A DNA stretch of 64,000 nt, taken from NCBI GenBank assembly GCA_046309775.1, contig JBKCOM010000123.1:20321-84320 (forward strand), in the 5' to 3' direction. Position numbers and translations under genes: made by a program. Of this stretch, positions 35,382-43,569 are shown in pieces. The notes under the pieces were generated by a model. That model saw only the letters and a list, made by a program, of their open reading frames with translations, was not told the origin of the DNA and did no database searches. The stretch comes from JAIXWP01 sp046309775 (GTDB taxonomy: Bacteria; Bacteroidota; Bacteroidia; Flavobacteriales_D; Sanyastnellaceae). Numbering within the stretch: position 1 is the stretch's first letter; every line of letters starts with the position of its first letter.

Positions 35382-35774
35382 CTATACACCAGATATTATT
35401 TCATTGAAATTGTCCATCGTAACGGGCTTATAATAATAGCCTTTGATACAAGAGTAGGCCTTGGATTTTTTGACATCATTAGTGTCTATTGAACTTGTCA
35501 TGATTACGATCGGAAGTGAGCTATTGCTGAATTCTTCCACGAAGTAGTCGAGAAATTCCCAGCCATCCATCACTGGCATATTGATGTCAAGCATAATTAG
35601 ATCTGGAAATGGCTGTCCTTCATCTCTGCGCTTGCGCATCTGTTGTATGGGAAGTTTGCCATTGTGAAAGGCCACCGTGATATTAGCAAATTGACCTCTT
35701 TCAATCAGTTTTCTCAATAACATGCTTGTGATAGGATCATCCTCAATCACCCATATTTCATTAATTTTTTTCAC
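35382..35774 (-). CDS. Single-domain response regulator
   Basis: A 130-aa CheY-like receiver with no output domain. Conserved residues: acidic pair Asp12-Asp13, phosphoacceptor Asp63 in M-L-D-I-N-M-P, Thr93/Ser94, and Lys116 in Y-K-P. The GTG at 35774 was chosen because it begins 'MKKINEIWVIEDDP' directly ahead of the first receiver strand. It overlaps the end of the histidine kinase gene by 14 bp in another frame, so translation is probably coupled and the kinase is the obvious phosphodonor. The longer frame upstream is a shadow of the kinase gene. Confidence 0.85.
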   Translation of the reverse strand: MKKINEIWVIEDDPITSMLLRKLIERGQFANITVAFHNGKLPIQQMRKRRDEGQPFPDLIMLDINMPVMDGWEFLDYFVEEFSNSSLPIVIMTSSIDTNDVKKSKAYSCIKGYYYKPVTMDNFNEIISGV

Positions 35775-38700
35775 GAAAATAGATTTTAAAGGTTGTTCCA
35801 ATACCAACTTCACTTTCAACGTCAATCTTTCCGCCCATTGCTTCAATTTGAGTTTTGGTAATATACAAGCCAAATCCGCGTGCATCTTCATTGCCGTGGA
35901 AAGTCTTATACATACCAAACAACTTATGAGCGTGTTTGCTCAAATCAATCCCAAGTCCATTATCTGAAATTGATAAAATGATATAATTCGTAATATGTTC
36001 GATAGAAATTTTAATACAGCACGAACGATCGGGCGAACGATATCGAATCGCGTTGCTTAACATATTCAATAATATGCTGTCGAGATAGGTGGGCACTGCA
36101 TGAATATATAGATCTTCGGGAACATTATTTTCCACCTGAACTTGAAGTTGGAAGATTGACGCGTTTAAACTTTGAAGCGCTTTGTTGACTTCATGATGAA
36201 GGCGCAGAGGCTCTTTCGTTTTATCAGTGCTCTCTTCGATATTGATGATATCGCTCAAGTTGCGAATGGTTTCTTCGAGCTTTTGAGTGCTTATCTTGAG
36301 CATGCTGATGAAGTTGTTTTTTTCTTCTTCATCTTGAGTTTCAGAGATAAATTCGGCTAATGAAATCAGATTGGCACTGTGCGATCGAATATTGTGCGAT
36401 ACGATGTGGGAGAAGGATTTTAGCTTGAAATTTTGATCACTAGTAATTTTAAGCAATGTTTGTGCGCGCTCGAGATTCTCAAGTTGTTCAGAAATATCAT
36501 ATCCCACACAAAGTACTTCGATTGGTTCTCCATTTGCGTTTGTGATGGCTCGGAATTCCCAACGCCCCCCCTTCATGCTGCCGTCGCGGGTTGGTTTGCG
36601 AATAATTACCTCATGTGGTGCGTTGGGTTCTGTGAAACACTTGTTTACAGTATCAACGGTTTTTGCCAGATCATCAGGATGTATTGTGGTCATTGAGTTG
36701 ACACCAATGACTTCATCACCAAAACCAAAGAAGTATTTGAAATGCTCATTGGCGTAAGTGTAGAATCCTTGCATATCCGTTTTTATGATGAACACATTCT
36801 GTGAATCAAGAATGTTTTTATAGGACTTAGCGAGGTCAAAGGCTTGTTTTTCGGAAGCAATAAGACTTTCCTCAATACTTTTTTCTTTTGTTACATCGCG
36901 AGCAACACCCAAAAAGAGTTGTTCACCATCTGACTGGAATATCTTTCCTTTCGCTGCGTACCATCTCCATTTTCCATCAGCATGCATTACTCGGTAATTA
37001 ATGGGGTCGCGATAGGGCTCATTATTAAAAGCCTTTTCAATGTAATGATAACAAGCAGCCAAATCTTCACGATGCACTACCGCACCAAAACTCGCGCCTA
37101 TCATCTGTTCCATCTTATAACCAAGTATATCCTCGCTATTAGGAGTGATGTATTTGAAATTTCCGTTTCGGTCTAAAGTGAAAATAATGTCATTGAGATT
37201 TTCGACAAAGGATCTGAATTTGGACTCACTTTCCTGAAGTTGTGCCTCTGTTTTTTTTCGTTCTGAAATATCTTGAATGGAACCAAACATTCGAACGCAT
37301 CGTCCTTCACTCCATTCTCCTTTACCAGTCACCAATACCCAAACTTCATTTCCTTCTTTGTCAATTATTTGAAATTCATCTGCAAAAGGCGTTTGTTCTT
37401 TTACCAAAGCAGTGAGGGCTTCCTTTATCCTTTCTCTATTTTTTCCCTCCTTGTAAAATTGAATCACGTCTTCTGATTGTGGAATGAAGTCCTCTGGAAG
37501 TTTGTGAATGGCTTTGGTGACTGAAGACCAATAAAGTTTATTTTGACTTAAATCCATCTCCCAACCTCCAACTCGCGCCACCTCGTTGGTTTGTTCCAAC
37601 ATTCGGCGTACACGATGGTGTTTTCTCTCTTCCTTTTTTCTTTGTGAGATATCAACGAGTAGGACATTCCAAAGGCGACTATTATCTTCCAAGACTCTGA
37701 ATGAACCACTACCATAGAGCCACACAATAACTCCCTCAATAATCACACGGAATTCACAGTTCCAAATTTCTTTTGATTTAATCGCGAGCTCAAATGATTC
37801 CTTCACCTTCAGCTGATCTTCTGGATGAATAAGCTGACTAATTATGTCAATGGTGAGATTCGGAAATTTACCTAATGAGGGTATTTCTTCTATACCCTTG
37901 CTAGCATAGAGTAACTTTGTTTCGCCTGCGTCATTGGCAACAAATCGTAATATAAGTCCAGGAACATTCTTGCTGACTTCAGAAAAGATTTGCTTGCTTT
38001 CAAGGAGTTCTTTTTCGATACGAATTTGTTCGGTGATATCATCACCACTTCCGTAGAGCAATTCATTTTTATAAATCGCCTTCCATTCAATTACTCGATA
38101 CGATCCGTCTTTATGTTGGATGCGAACTGTAAACTTGGCGATGGGTTCTCCGTGAACAATGGATAATAGTTTTTTTCTGGTATGAGGCCAATCTTCTGGA
38201 TGAACAATAGACTCAAAAGTTTTGCCGAGAATATCACTGGGATAATATTCAAGAATATTTTTAAATGCCAGATTTACCCTAAGGAATTCTCCGCGCACAT
38301 GGCCGATGCAAAACAGTTGATTGGATAATAAAAAGAAATCTTGAAAGAGCGTTAGGTTATCATCTCCACCCTTTTGGTTCTCGATTTCTTGTGTGATATC
38401 CGTGTGCATTCCCATCAGTGCGCTGGCAGCGCCGCTTTCGTCTTTAATGGCAATGGCTCTGCAACGAATCCAAATGGTAGAATCGTCATTTTTGCGAAAT
38501 CTTCCAACAATATCATATTTATCGCTCGTGCCTTTTGCGACTTCAGCAAAATAATTTAATCCTGTCTTTAAATCATCAGGATGGACAAGCTTTTGCCATT
38601 CTGTTGTTTTATTTGATGCTTCATCTCCTGCAACACCGAGAGTTTCCCAGAAATTGTTAGTAGCATAAGTAATTGACGGATTGTTCAGATATACCAACCA

Positions 38701-38802
38701 TAATCCATTATCCACACCGGTGGTAAGTAGGTGACGCACATCCTCATTTGTTTCAATGAGCGATTGGATTAATGAATGGCCTTCTAGTGTTTGGCTGTTC
38801 AC
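35761..38802 (-). CDS. Six-PAS cytoplasmic sensor histidine kinase
   Basis: A 1013-aa soluble kinase without signal peptide or membrane segments. About six PAS domains run from residue 25 to 780, most ending in PAC-type D-I-T/D-I-S motifs ('MGMHTDITQEIE', 'GSGDDITEQ', 'LLVDISQRKK', 'SIQDISERKK', 'VARDVTKEK', 'GYDISEQ'). The phosphoacceptor helix has His803 in 'SHIVSHNIRSHSANL'. The ATPase domain is complete: N-box 'LLNMLSNAIRY', G1 DNGLGID, and G2 'ARGFGLYI'. It overlaps a single-domain response regulator and lies downstream of an MBOAT gene. The PAS stack suggests sensing of redox, light or small ligands in the cytosol; ligands are not known. Confidence 0.92.
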   Translation of the reverse strand: MNSQTLEGHSLIQSLIETNEDVRHLLTTGVDNGLWLVYLNNPSITYATNNFWETLGVAGDEASNKTTEWQKLVHPDDLKTGLNYFAEVAKGTSDKYDIVGRFRKNDDSTIWIRCRAIAIKDESGAASALMGMHTDITQEIENQKGGDDNLTLFQDFFLLSNQLFCIGHVRGEFLRVNLAFKNILEYYPSDILGKTFESIVHPEDWPHTRKKLLSIVHGEPIAKFTVRIQHKDGSYRVIEWKAIYKNELLYGSGDDITEQIRIEKELLESKQIFSEVSKNVPGLILRFVANDAGETKLLYASKGIEEIPSLGKFPNLTIDIISQLIHPEDQLKVKESFELAIKSKEIWNCEFRVIIEGVIVWLYGSGSFRVLEDNSRLWNVLLVDISQRKKEERKHHRVRRMLEQTNEVARVGGWEMDLSQNKLYWSSVTKAIHKLPEDFIPQSEDVIQFYKEGKNRERIKEALTALVKEQTPFADEFQIIDKEGNEVWVLVTGKGEWSEGRCVRMFGSIQDISERKKTEAQLQESESKFRSFVENLNDIIFTLDRNGNFKYITPNSEDILGYKMEQMIGASFGAVVHREDLAACYHYIEKAFNNEPYRDPINYRVMHADGKWRWYAAKGKIFQSDGEQLFLGVARDVTKEKSIEESLIASEKQAFDLAKSYKNILDSQNVFIIKTDMQGFYTYANEHFKYFFGFGDEVIGVNSMTTIHPDDLAKTVDTVNKCFTEPNAPHEVIIRKPTRDGSMKGGRWEFRAITNANGEPIEVLCVGYDISEQLENLERAQTLLKITSDQNFKLKSFSHIVSHNIRSHSANLISLAEFISETQDEEEKNNFISMLKISTQKLEETIRNLSDIINIEESTDKTKEPLRLHHEVNKALQSLNASIFQLQVQVENNVPEDLYIHAVPTYLDSILLNMLSNAIRYRSPDRSCCIKISIEHITNYIILSISDNGLGIDLSKHAHKLFGMYKTFHGNEDARGFGLYITKTQIEAMGGKIDVESEVGIGTTFKIYFREKN

Positions 38803-38895
38803 AAGAGAAAAGGTTTAATCAAGAGTTCATTCCAAAGTTAAGAAAAAACACTTACCAAAGAAAAGATAAACTGCAGTTACTCTTTTATTGGAGTG

Positions 38896-40632
38896 TTAAA
38901 ACTGGAAATAGATAAATGGCTGCAATTCACCAGTGGTGATTTGATAGCAGAAGACGACAGCAAGTAGGGCAGCTAAAGCCATTAAAGGAATGGGTAGGCG
39001 GCTGAAATGATTACGATACGATTCCTTAAAATTCTCTGGAAGCCAGTGAATAATCATTCCCACGGCAATGACCATGAATACCTTCCAATAGAAGGAAATG
39101 ACATTCGGAGCGAGTGTCCAGTCCATTTTCAAAAATATCATCTCCAGCATTTTGAGGGCAGAGGTAAATTCTGAACTTATATCGTGCTTTTCTTCCATTT
39201 CACTCCAGCCATTGTTGCTGCCGGTGCGGAACCAAACGCGTGTAAATGAGATGAATAGAAATGTGAGCGTAATCCCAATGGCCCTATTGTACCAACGCGT
39301 TTTATCGCTCCATGGGCTGACCTTTGTCCACAATTTTGAAACCACTAGCCCAAGCCCATTGAGTCCTCCCCAGATAATAAAGTTCCAGCTTGCGCCATGC
39401 CAGAACCCTCCCACAAGCATCGTAATCATGAGGTTTACATTGGTGTCAAGCCATTTTTTAAATGAAGCGATTAAAGCACTTATTATGATCAATGTCAATA
39501 CCAGCACCGCTGCAATGACAACAGCAATCCATGATCCAGAGAGCAACGTAAATAACAATATGAAAGCGGAGATAATGATGTAAGATGCCAATGTGCCTTG
39601 CTTGTTACCTCCAAGAGGAATATAGAGATAATCTCTCAACCATCCGGAAAGACTGATATGCCAACGCCTCCAGAAGTCTGAGATGTCATGAGCTTTATAG
39701 GGTGAGTTGAAGTTCTTGTTGAGCCTAAAGCCAAAAAGTAGGGAAATCCCAATGGCCATATCTGTATATCCACTGAAATCGGCATAGACTTGAAGACTAT
39801 AGCCAAGAATTGCAGCTAGATTTTCAAAGCCGCTATAGGCCTCAGGTGCAGCGAAAACGCGATCGAGGAAGTTGACTGCAATAAAATCGGAAAGCACAAG
39901 CTTTTTAATCAACCCATTCAGTATCCAAAAAACAGCAATACCAAATTCATGGCGCGAAAGTCTGTACTCCTGATATAGCTGAGGTATAAACTCGGTAGAT
40001 CGAACGATGGGACCCGCTACCAATTGAGGAAAGAACGAAACGAAGAACGCAAAATCGGTAAAGCGCTTGAGCGGCTCAAGTTTTCCTCTATAAATTTCAA
40101 CGGTATAACTTATGCTTTGGAAGGTAAAGAATGAAATTCCAACGGGAAGTATTATTTTATCGATACTAAAATGGGTGCCGAAAAAACTATTGCTCCAATG
40201 TGCAATGACATTGAATGCTTGATGATCGGTGGCAAATAATTGATTGAAAGCATCGGTAAAGAAATAGGCGTATTTGAAGTAGGAGAGAATGCCTAGGTTC
40301 ATGAGAATGCTCGCCACTAAGAGGAACTTACGCTTGGTTTGATTCTTTAAATCGAAAAGAATTTTTCCGATTAAAAAATCCCACAGAGCGGTAAACAGCA
40401 AAAGAAGAAAATATAAGTCAGTTGTTTTATAGTAAAAGAAGATGCTCACCACAAAAAGGAATCCATGACGAAGTGCCTTTTGTTTGTAGACAAAAGCATC
40501 AACTAACAGCACGAAAAATAGGAATATCCAGAATTTTTCGGCTGTAAAAATGAAAGGTGATTTTGGATCAAAAAGAAAGAAACTCCAAAGTTCAACTTTG
40601 AATAATTCAAGCCAGTTGATGGTATCGCTCAC
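38896..40632 (-). CDS. MBOAT family O-acyltransferase (AlgI/DltB-like)
   Basis: A 578-aa polytopic membrane enzyme. Core motifs: 'QVYADFSGYTDMAIGI' (281-296), 'FWRRWHISLSGWLRDYLYIP' (320-339, His325), and the catalytic His412 in 'GGFWHGASW'. Such enzymes move acyl groups across the membrane to cell-wall polymers or exopolysaccharides, usually with a periplasmic SGNH partner. Between 'GGNKQG' and 'NVNLMITMLVGGFWHG' there is an extra stretch of about 50 residues with two hydrophobic helices, making it longer than AlgI. The gene is 22 bases downstream of cvfB and 93 bases upstream of the kinase gene. Confidence 0.9.
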   Translation of the reverse strand: MSDTINWLELFKVELWSFFLFDPKSPFIFTAEKFWIFLFFVLLVDAFVYKQKALRHGFLFVVSIFFYYKTTDLYFLLLLFTALWDFLIGKILFDLKNQTKRKFLLVASILMNLGILSYFKYAYFFTDAFNQLFATDHQAFNVIAHWSNSFFGTHFSIDKIILPVGISFFTFQSISYTVEIYRGKLEPLKRFTDFAFFVSFFPQLVAGPIVRSTEFIPQLYQEYRLSRHEFGIAVFWILNGLIKKLVLSDFIAVNFLDRVFAAPEAYSGFENLAAILGYSLQVYADFSGYTDMAIGISLLFGFRLNKNFNSPYKAHDISDFWRRWHISLSGWLRDYLYIPLGGNKQGTLASYIIISAFILLFTLLSGSWIAVVIAAVLVLTLIIISALIASFKKWLDTNVNLMITMLVGGFWHGASWNFIIWGGLNGLGLVVSKLWTKVSPWSDKTRWYNRAIGITLTFLFISFTRVWFRTGSNNGWSEMEEKHDISSEFTSALKMLEMIFLKMDWTLAPNVISFYWKVFMVIAVGMIIHWLPENFKESYRNHFSRLPIPLMALAALLAVVFCYQITTGELQPFIYFQF

Positions 40633-40654
40633 GGTGGCGCGGTGTTATTAGGAC

Positions 40655-41497
40655 TTAATTTTTTTCTCCTTTGTTGAGCTTGACTCCAAACTTGGTGATC
40701 ACCACTTTTTGTTCTTTATATAAAACTCCCACTGCCTTTTTGAAGGTCTTCTTTGACATTCTTAAGCGAAGTTTTATTTCTTCTGGATCACTGTCGTCAT
40801 TGAGGCGAATGTAGCCATTATTGTTTTCGAGAAACTCCATGAGTCTATTTTTCGCATCGATGATGAGTTCTTCACCTTCTTTGCTCATGCTGACTTGTAT
40901 ATCTCTACCTTCAATTTTTCTTACATAACATTTGATTTTATCTCCTTCTCTTAAGGTACGCAACATCTCTTGGGTGAAGATGATTCCTAAAAATTTCCCA
41001 TTGATGATAACTCTTCTGCCGATGTCGATTTTGTCGGCAACAATCACATCTACTTCTTGACCACGTTCTAAATCGATAAAGTCATTCTTGAAATACATGC
41101 TAAGTCGGGTGGAAGCAAATAGTCGCTCATTTTTGTGATCTACTTGTAATGTTACCAGTGCTAGTTTTCCAGCTTCTAGCGGAACGCGCATCTCGCGCAT
41201 TGGAATAAGCATGTCGCGCTTGGTGCCTATGTGAATGAATGCACCCAATTGATTTACCGTTGCAATTCGAAAACTTCCCACTTCGCCCACTTGAATGTCT
41301 GGTAATCGGGTGGTAGCTTCCAATTCTCTTTCTTCATTGTAAAATGTAAACACTTTCACCATGTCTCCGGGCTGCAAGGGTTCTTTTACATCGCGCTTTG
41401 GTAGAGAGATGGTGTACGCCTCGGTACCCAGTAAATAGCACTTATTATTCTCATCGAATACAGGTAGTTCCTGTATTTTCCCAGCGGGAATTCTCAT
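40655..41497 (-). CDS. cvfB: CvfB-like S1 RNA-binding protein
   Basis: A 280-aa cytosolic protein of the CvfB/YitL family: three S1-like OB folds ('GEVGSFRIATVNQLGAFIHI' is the clearest) and a C-terminal winged helix ('DDSDPEEIKLRLRMSKKTFK'). CvfB influences virulence-gene expression in Staphylococcus through RNA binding. It is the first gene of a minus-strand run with the MBOAT gene; no functional link is apparent. An 88-bp divergent region separates it from a T9SS cargo gene. Confidence 0.88.
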   Translation of the reverse strand: MRIPAGKIQELPVFDENNKCYLLGTEAYTISLPKRDVKEPLQPGDMVKVFTFYNEERELEATTRLPDIQVGEVGSFRIATVNQLGAFIHIGTKRDMLIPMREMRVPLEAGKLALVTLQVDHKNERLFASTRLSMYFKNDFIDLERGQEVDVIVADKIDIGRRVIINGKFLGIIFTQEMLRTLREGDKIKCYVRKIEGRDIQVSMSKEGEELIIDAKNRLMEFLENNNGYIRLNDDSDPEEIKLRLRMSKKTFKKAVGVLYKEQKVVITKFGVKLNKGEKN

Positions 41498-41585
41498 ATT
41501 TGTTTTTTTGCAAAGGTGGTGATTGTCTTGTTTTATTGCAAAAAGTATATTATTTTCGTTGCTCTTCTAACTAATCCGCTGGACC

Positions 41586-43472
41586 ATGAAAAAACTATAC
41601 CTGCTATCCTTTTTATTGCTCTTCACCATAATGTCCGCAGCTCAATGCGAAGGAAACCTAAATGAAATTGAAATTGTATTCTATACTAACGATAACACGG
41701 AGAATATATATTGGCAGCTAGATTCGGAGCTCGATGGTGAATTTGGATGCAACGATACCTTTTTACAAGAAGGAGGCAATACTGAATCAGGCTGCACGGG
41801 CTACGTTGAGGGTACTTCATCGGGATATGCTTCTAATTCAGTTATTCAAGAAGGTCCATTTTGTGTAAGTGATGAGTATCTTATTCTTCATATTACTTGC
41901 GGCACCAATGAGCTGACGGATGCTATATCTGTAGAGTGTTACGTCAATGATCAATTGTATTCAGTTTTTACTAATGTTTACAATGATTTTACGATTGACA
42001 TATACCCTTTTTTCCTCCCACCAAGTTTTGATTCACCATGCACTGCGATGCCGCTTGTAGTAGACGCACCGGCTGTAATTTCCAATATCAATTGGATTGA
42101 TGCGAATATCAACGAGATTCATCCGCCAATTGGAGGTTGCAAAACGCAAGGCTTCTGGTGCGATACAATTGTTGAAAAGAGTGTATGGTATCGGTTTGAA
42201 GTAGAAAACGGTGCATCCTATAAAGTTTCTACTTGTGGCACAATTGCTTCGGCAGACACCAGAGTTGCGGTATATGAGGCGGGGCTTTGTAATAATTATA
42301 GCTCCTACACTCTATTAGGGGCCAATGACAATGCGACGATATCTTGCAGTTCAGGGGCAATTAATGCTTCTGAGGTAGTCTTGAAATGTCTTCCTTACTC
42401 TGGGATTGCTCTCGTGCAGGTGGTTGTAGAACCTTTATTCTCTGGATTAATACAAATTCGTGTAGAGGAAATAGATCCAACTCCAATAGTATCAACAAAT
42501 GTTACTCATATTCAATGCCGAGGATTGGATAATTTTACCGGTTACGGAAAAGTAGTAGTTAATTATTCCAACCTTTCAATGGGTGATGTATTTCATTGGC
42601 AAGGCCCGAATAATTTTGAAAGTTCAGAGACTACCATTGACAGTTTGGCTGCCGGTAATTACTCTTTAACGATTAACCAACAATGCTTCCCCCCTCTCGA
42701 ATATGAATTTGAAATTACACAGCCCGATACATTGATCGTTTCTTTTACATCAGAAGCCCCATATTGTAATGGTACAGAAGATGGTTCGATTAGCGCAAGC
42801 GTAGTTGGTGGAAATGGACCGTTCGAATATAAGTGGATTAACCCTTCCGTAACCCCAGGTTTTCTCGGTAGCGATACATCAGTGGATGGGCTAGCTCCAG
42901 ATAATTATATGTTTAGAGTCACGGATGCAAATGATTGTGTGTTTGTATACAGCTATAACCTACTTCCTGAGTATGTTTTCGAGTTTGAAATTCCTGCCAT
43001 AGATACCATCTGTATCAATGAGCCTTTTCAGTTAACCCTTCCCGAACAATACACCTACATCTTTCAATGTTGTTTTTTTAGTTTAGAAGAAAATATCCTT
43101 ACGATTTACCCTGAACAGTTCGGATTGGGAAATGGCGGCTTAATCGGTGGAACGACAACCGACGAAAATGGTTGTAGTAATCTTGATAAAGAGAGATTTG
43201 TCATTGTGGACTGTATCAATGTTGAGGAGGAACAGCCATTAAAAGTAAATGTCTATCCTAACCCAGTTGGAGATAATTTTCGTATCGATCTTAATAGGAC
43301 AATTGTAAACGGTACTCTTGAAATTATTGATAGCTGGGGGAGAATAGTGAGACGTTCAGAAAATCTTCATGGAAGCTCCTTCGAACTATTCTATGAGTTA
43401 GCGTCAGGGTTTTATATCGTCAATTTATCAGAGGAATCAGCCCAAATTTCATTTCGTTTAATGAAAGAGTAG
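41586..43472 (+). CDS. T9SS type A secreted protein (paralogue 1)
   Basis: A 628-aa exported protein with signal peptide (cleavage near 'IMSAAQ'). The N-terminal beta domain has paired cysteines and the motif 'EGPFCVSDEY'. A second domain resembles pre-peptidase C-terminal jelly rolls ('VWYRFEVENGASYKVSTCG ... DTRVAVYEAGLCNNY'). Two SprB-like repeats follow ('DGSISASVVGGNGPFEYKW'), then a type A sorting domain ('VNVYPNPVGDNFRID ... GFYIVNL'). No enzymatic motif was seen. The next gene is a paralogue with the same layout, so the pair arose by tandem duplication. Confidence 0.85.
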   Translation: MKKLYLLSFLLLFTIMSAAQCEGNLNEIEIVFYTNDNTENIYWQLDSELDGEFGCNDTFLQEGGNTESGCTGYVEGTSSGYASNSVIQEGPFCVSDEYLILHITCGTNELTDAISVECYVNDQLYSVFTNVYNDFTIDIYPFFLPPSFDSPCTAMPLVVDAPAVISNINWIDANINEIHPPIGGCKTQGFWCDTIVEKSVWYRFEVENGASYKVSTCGTIASADTRVAVYEAGLCNNYSSYTLLGANDNATISCSSGAINASEVVLKCLPYSGIALVQVVVEPLFSGLIQIRVEEIDPTPIVSTNVTHIQCRGLDNFTGYGKVVVNYSNLSMGDVFHWQGPNNFESSETTIDSLAAGNYSLTINQQCFPPLEYEFEITQPDTLIVSFTSEAPYCNGTEDGSISASVVGGNGPFEYKWINPSVTPGFLGSDTSVDGLAPDNYMFRVTDANDCVFVYSYNLLPEYVFEFEIPAIDTICINEPFQLTLPEQYTYIFQCCFFSLEENILTIYPEQFGLGNGGLIGGTTTDENGCSNLDKERFVIVDCINVEEEQPLKVNVYPNPVGDNFRIDLNRTIVNGTLEIIDSWGRIVRRSENLHGSSFELFYELASGFYIVNLSEESAQISFRLMKE

Positions 43473-43531
43473 AGTTTTTAGGATTTCTAGTCAGCGCAAA
43501 ACATGATTGGTTCTTTTTGTGATATTCAAAT

Positions 43532-43539
43532 TATATTTG
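43532..43539 (+). promoter_or_regulatory. -7 promoter element for the second T9SS type A paralogue
   Basis: TATATTTG, 30 bases ahead of the ATG at 43570. A TTG at 43507-43509 is 22 bases upstream. Confidence 0.5.
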
Positions 43540-43569
43540 CTTGAAACCAAAACCAAACCTGCGCTTGTT

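Noticed and set aside
35775..35918. N-terminal extension of the response regulator
   Set aside because: It is a shadow of the end of the histidine kinase gene in another frame; the receiver fold begins at the GTG.
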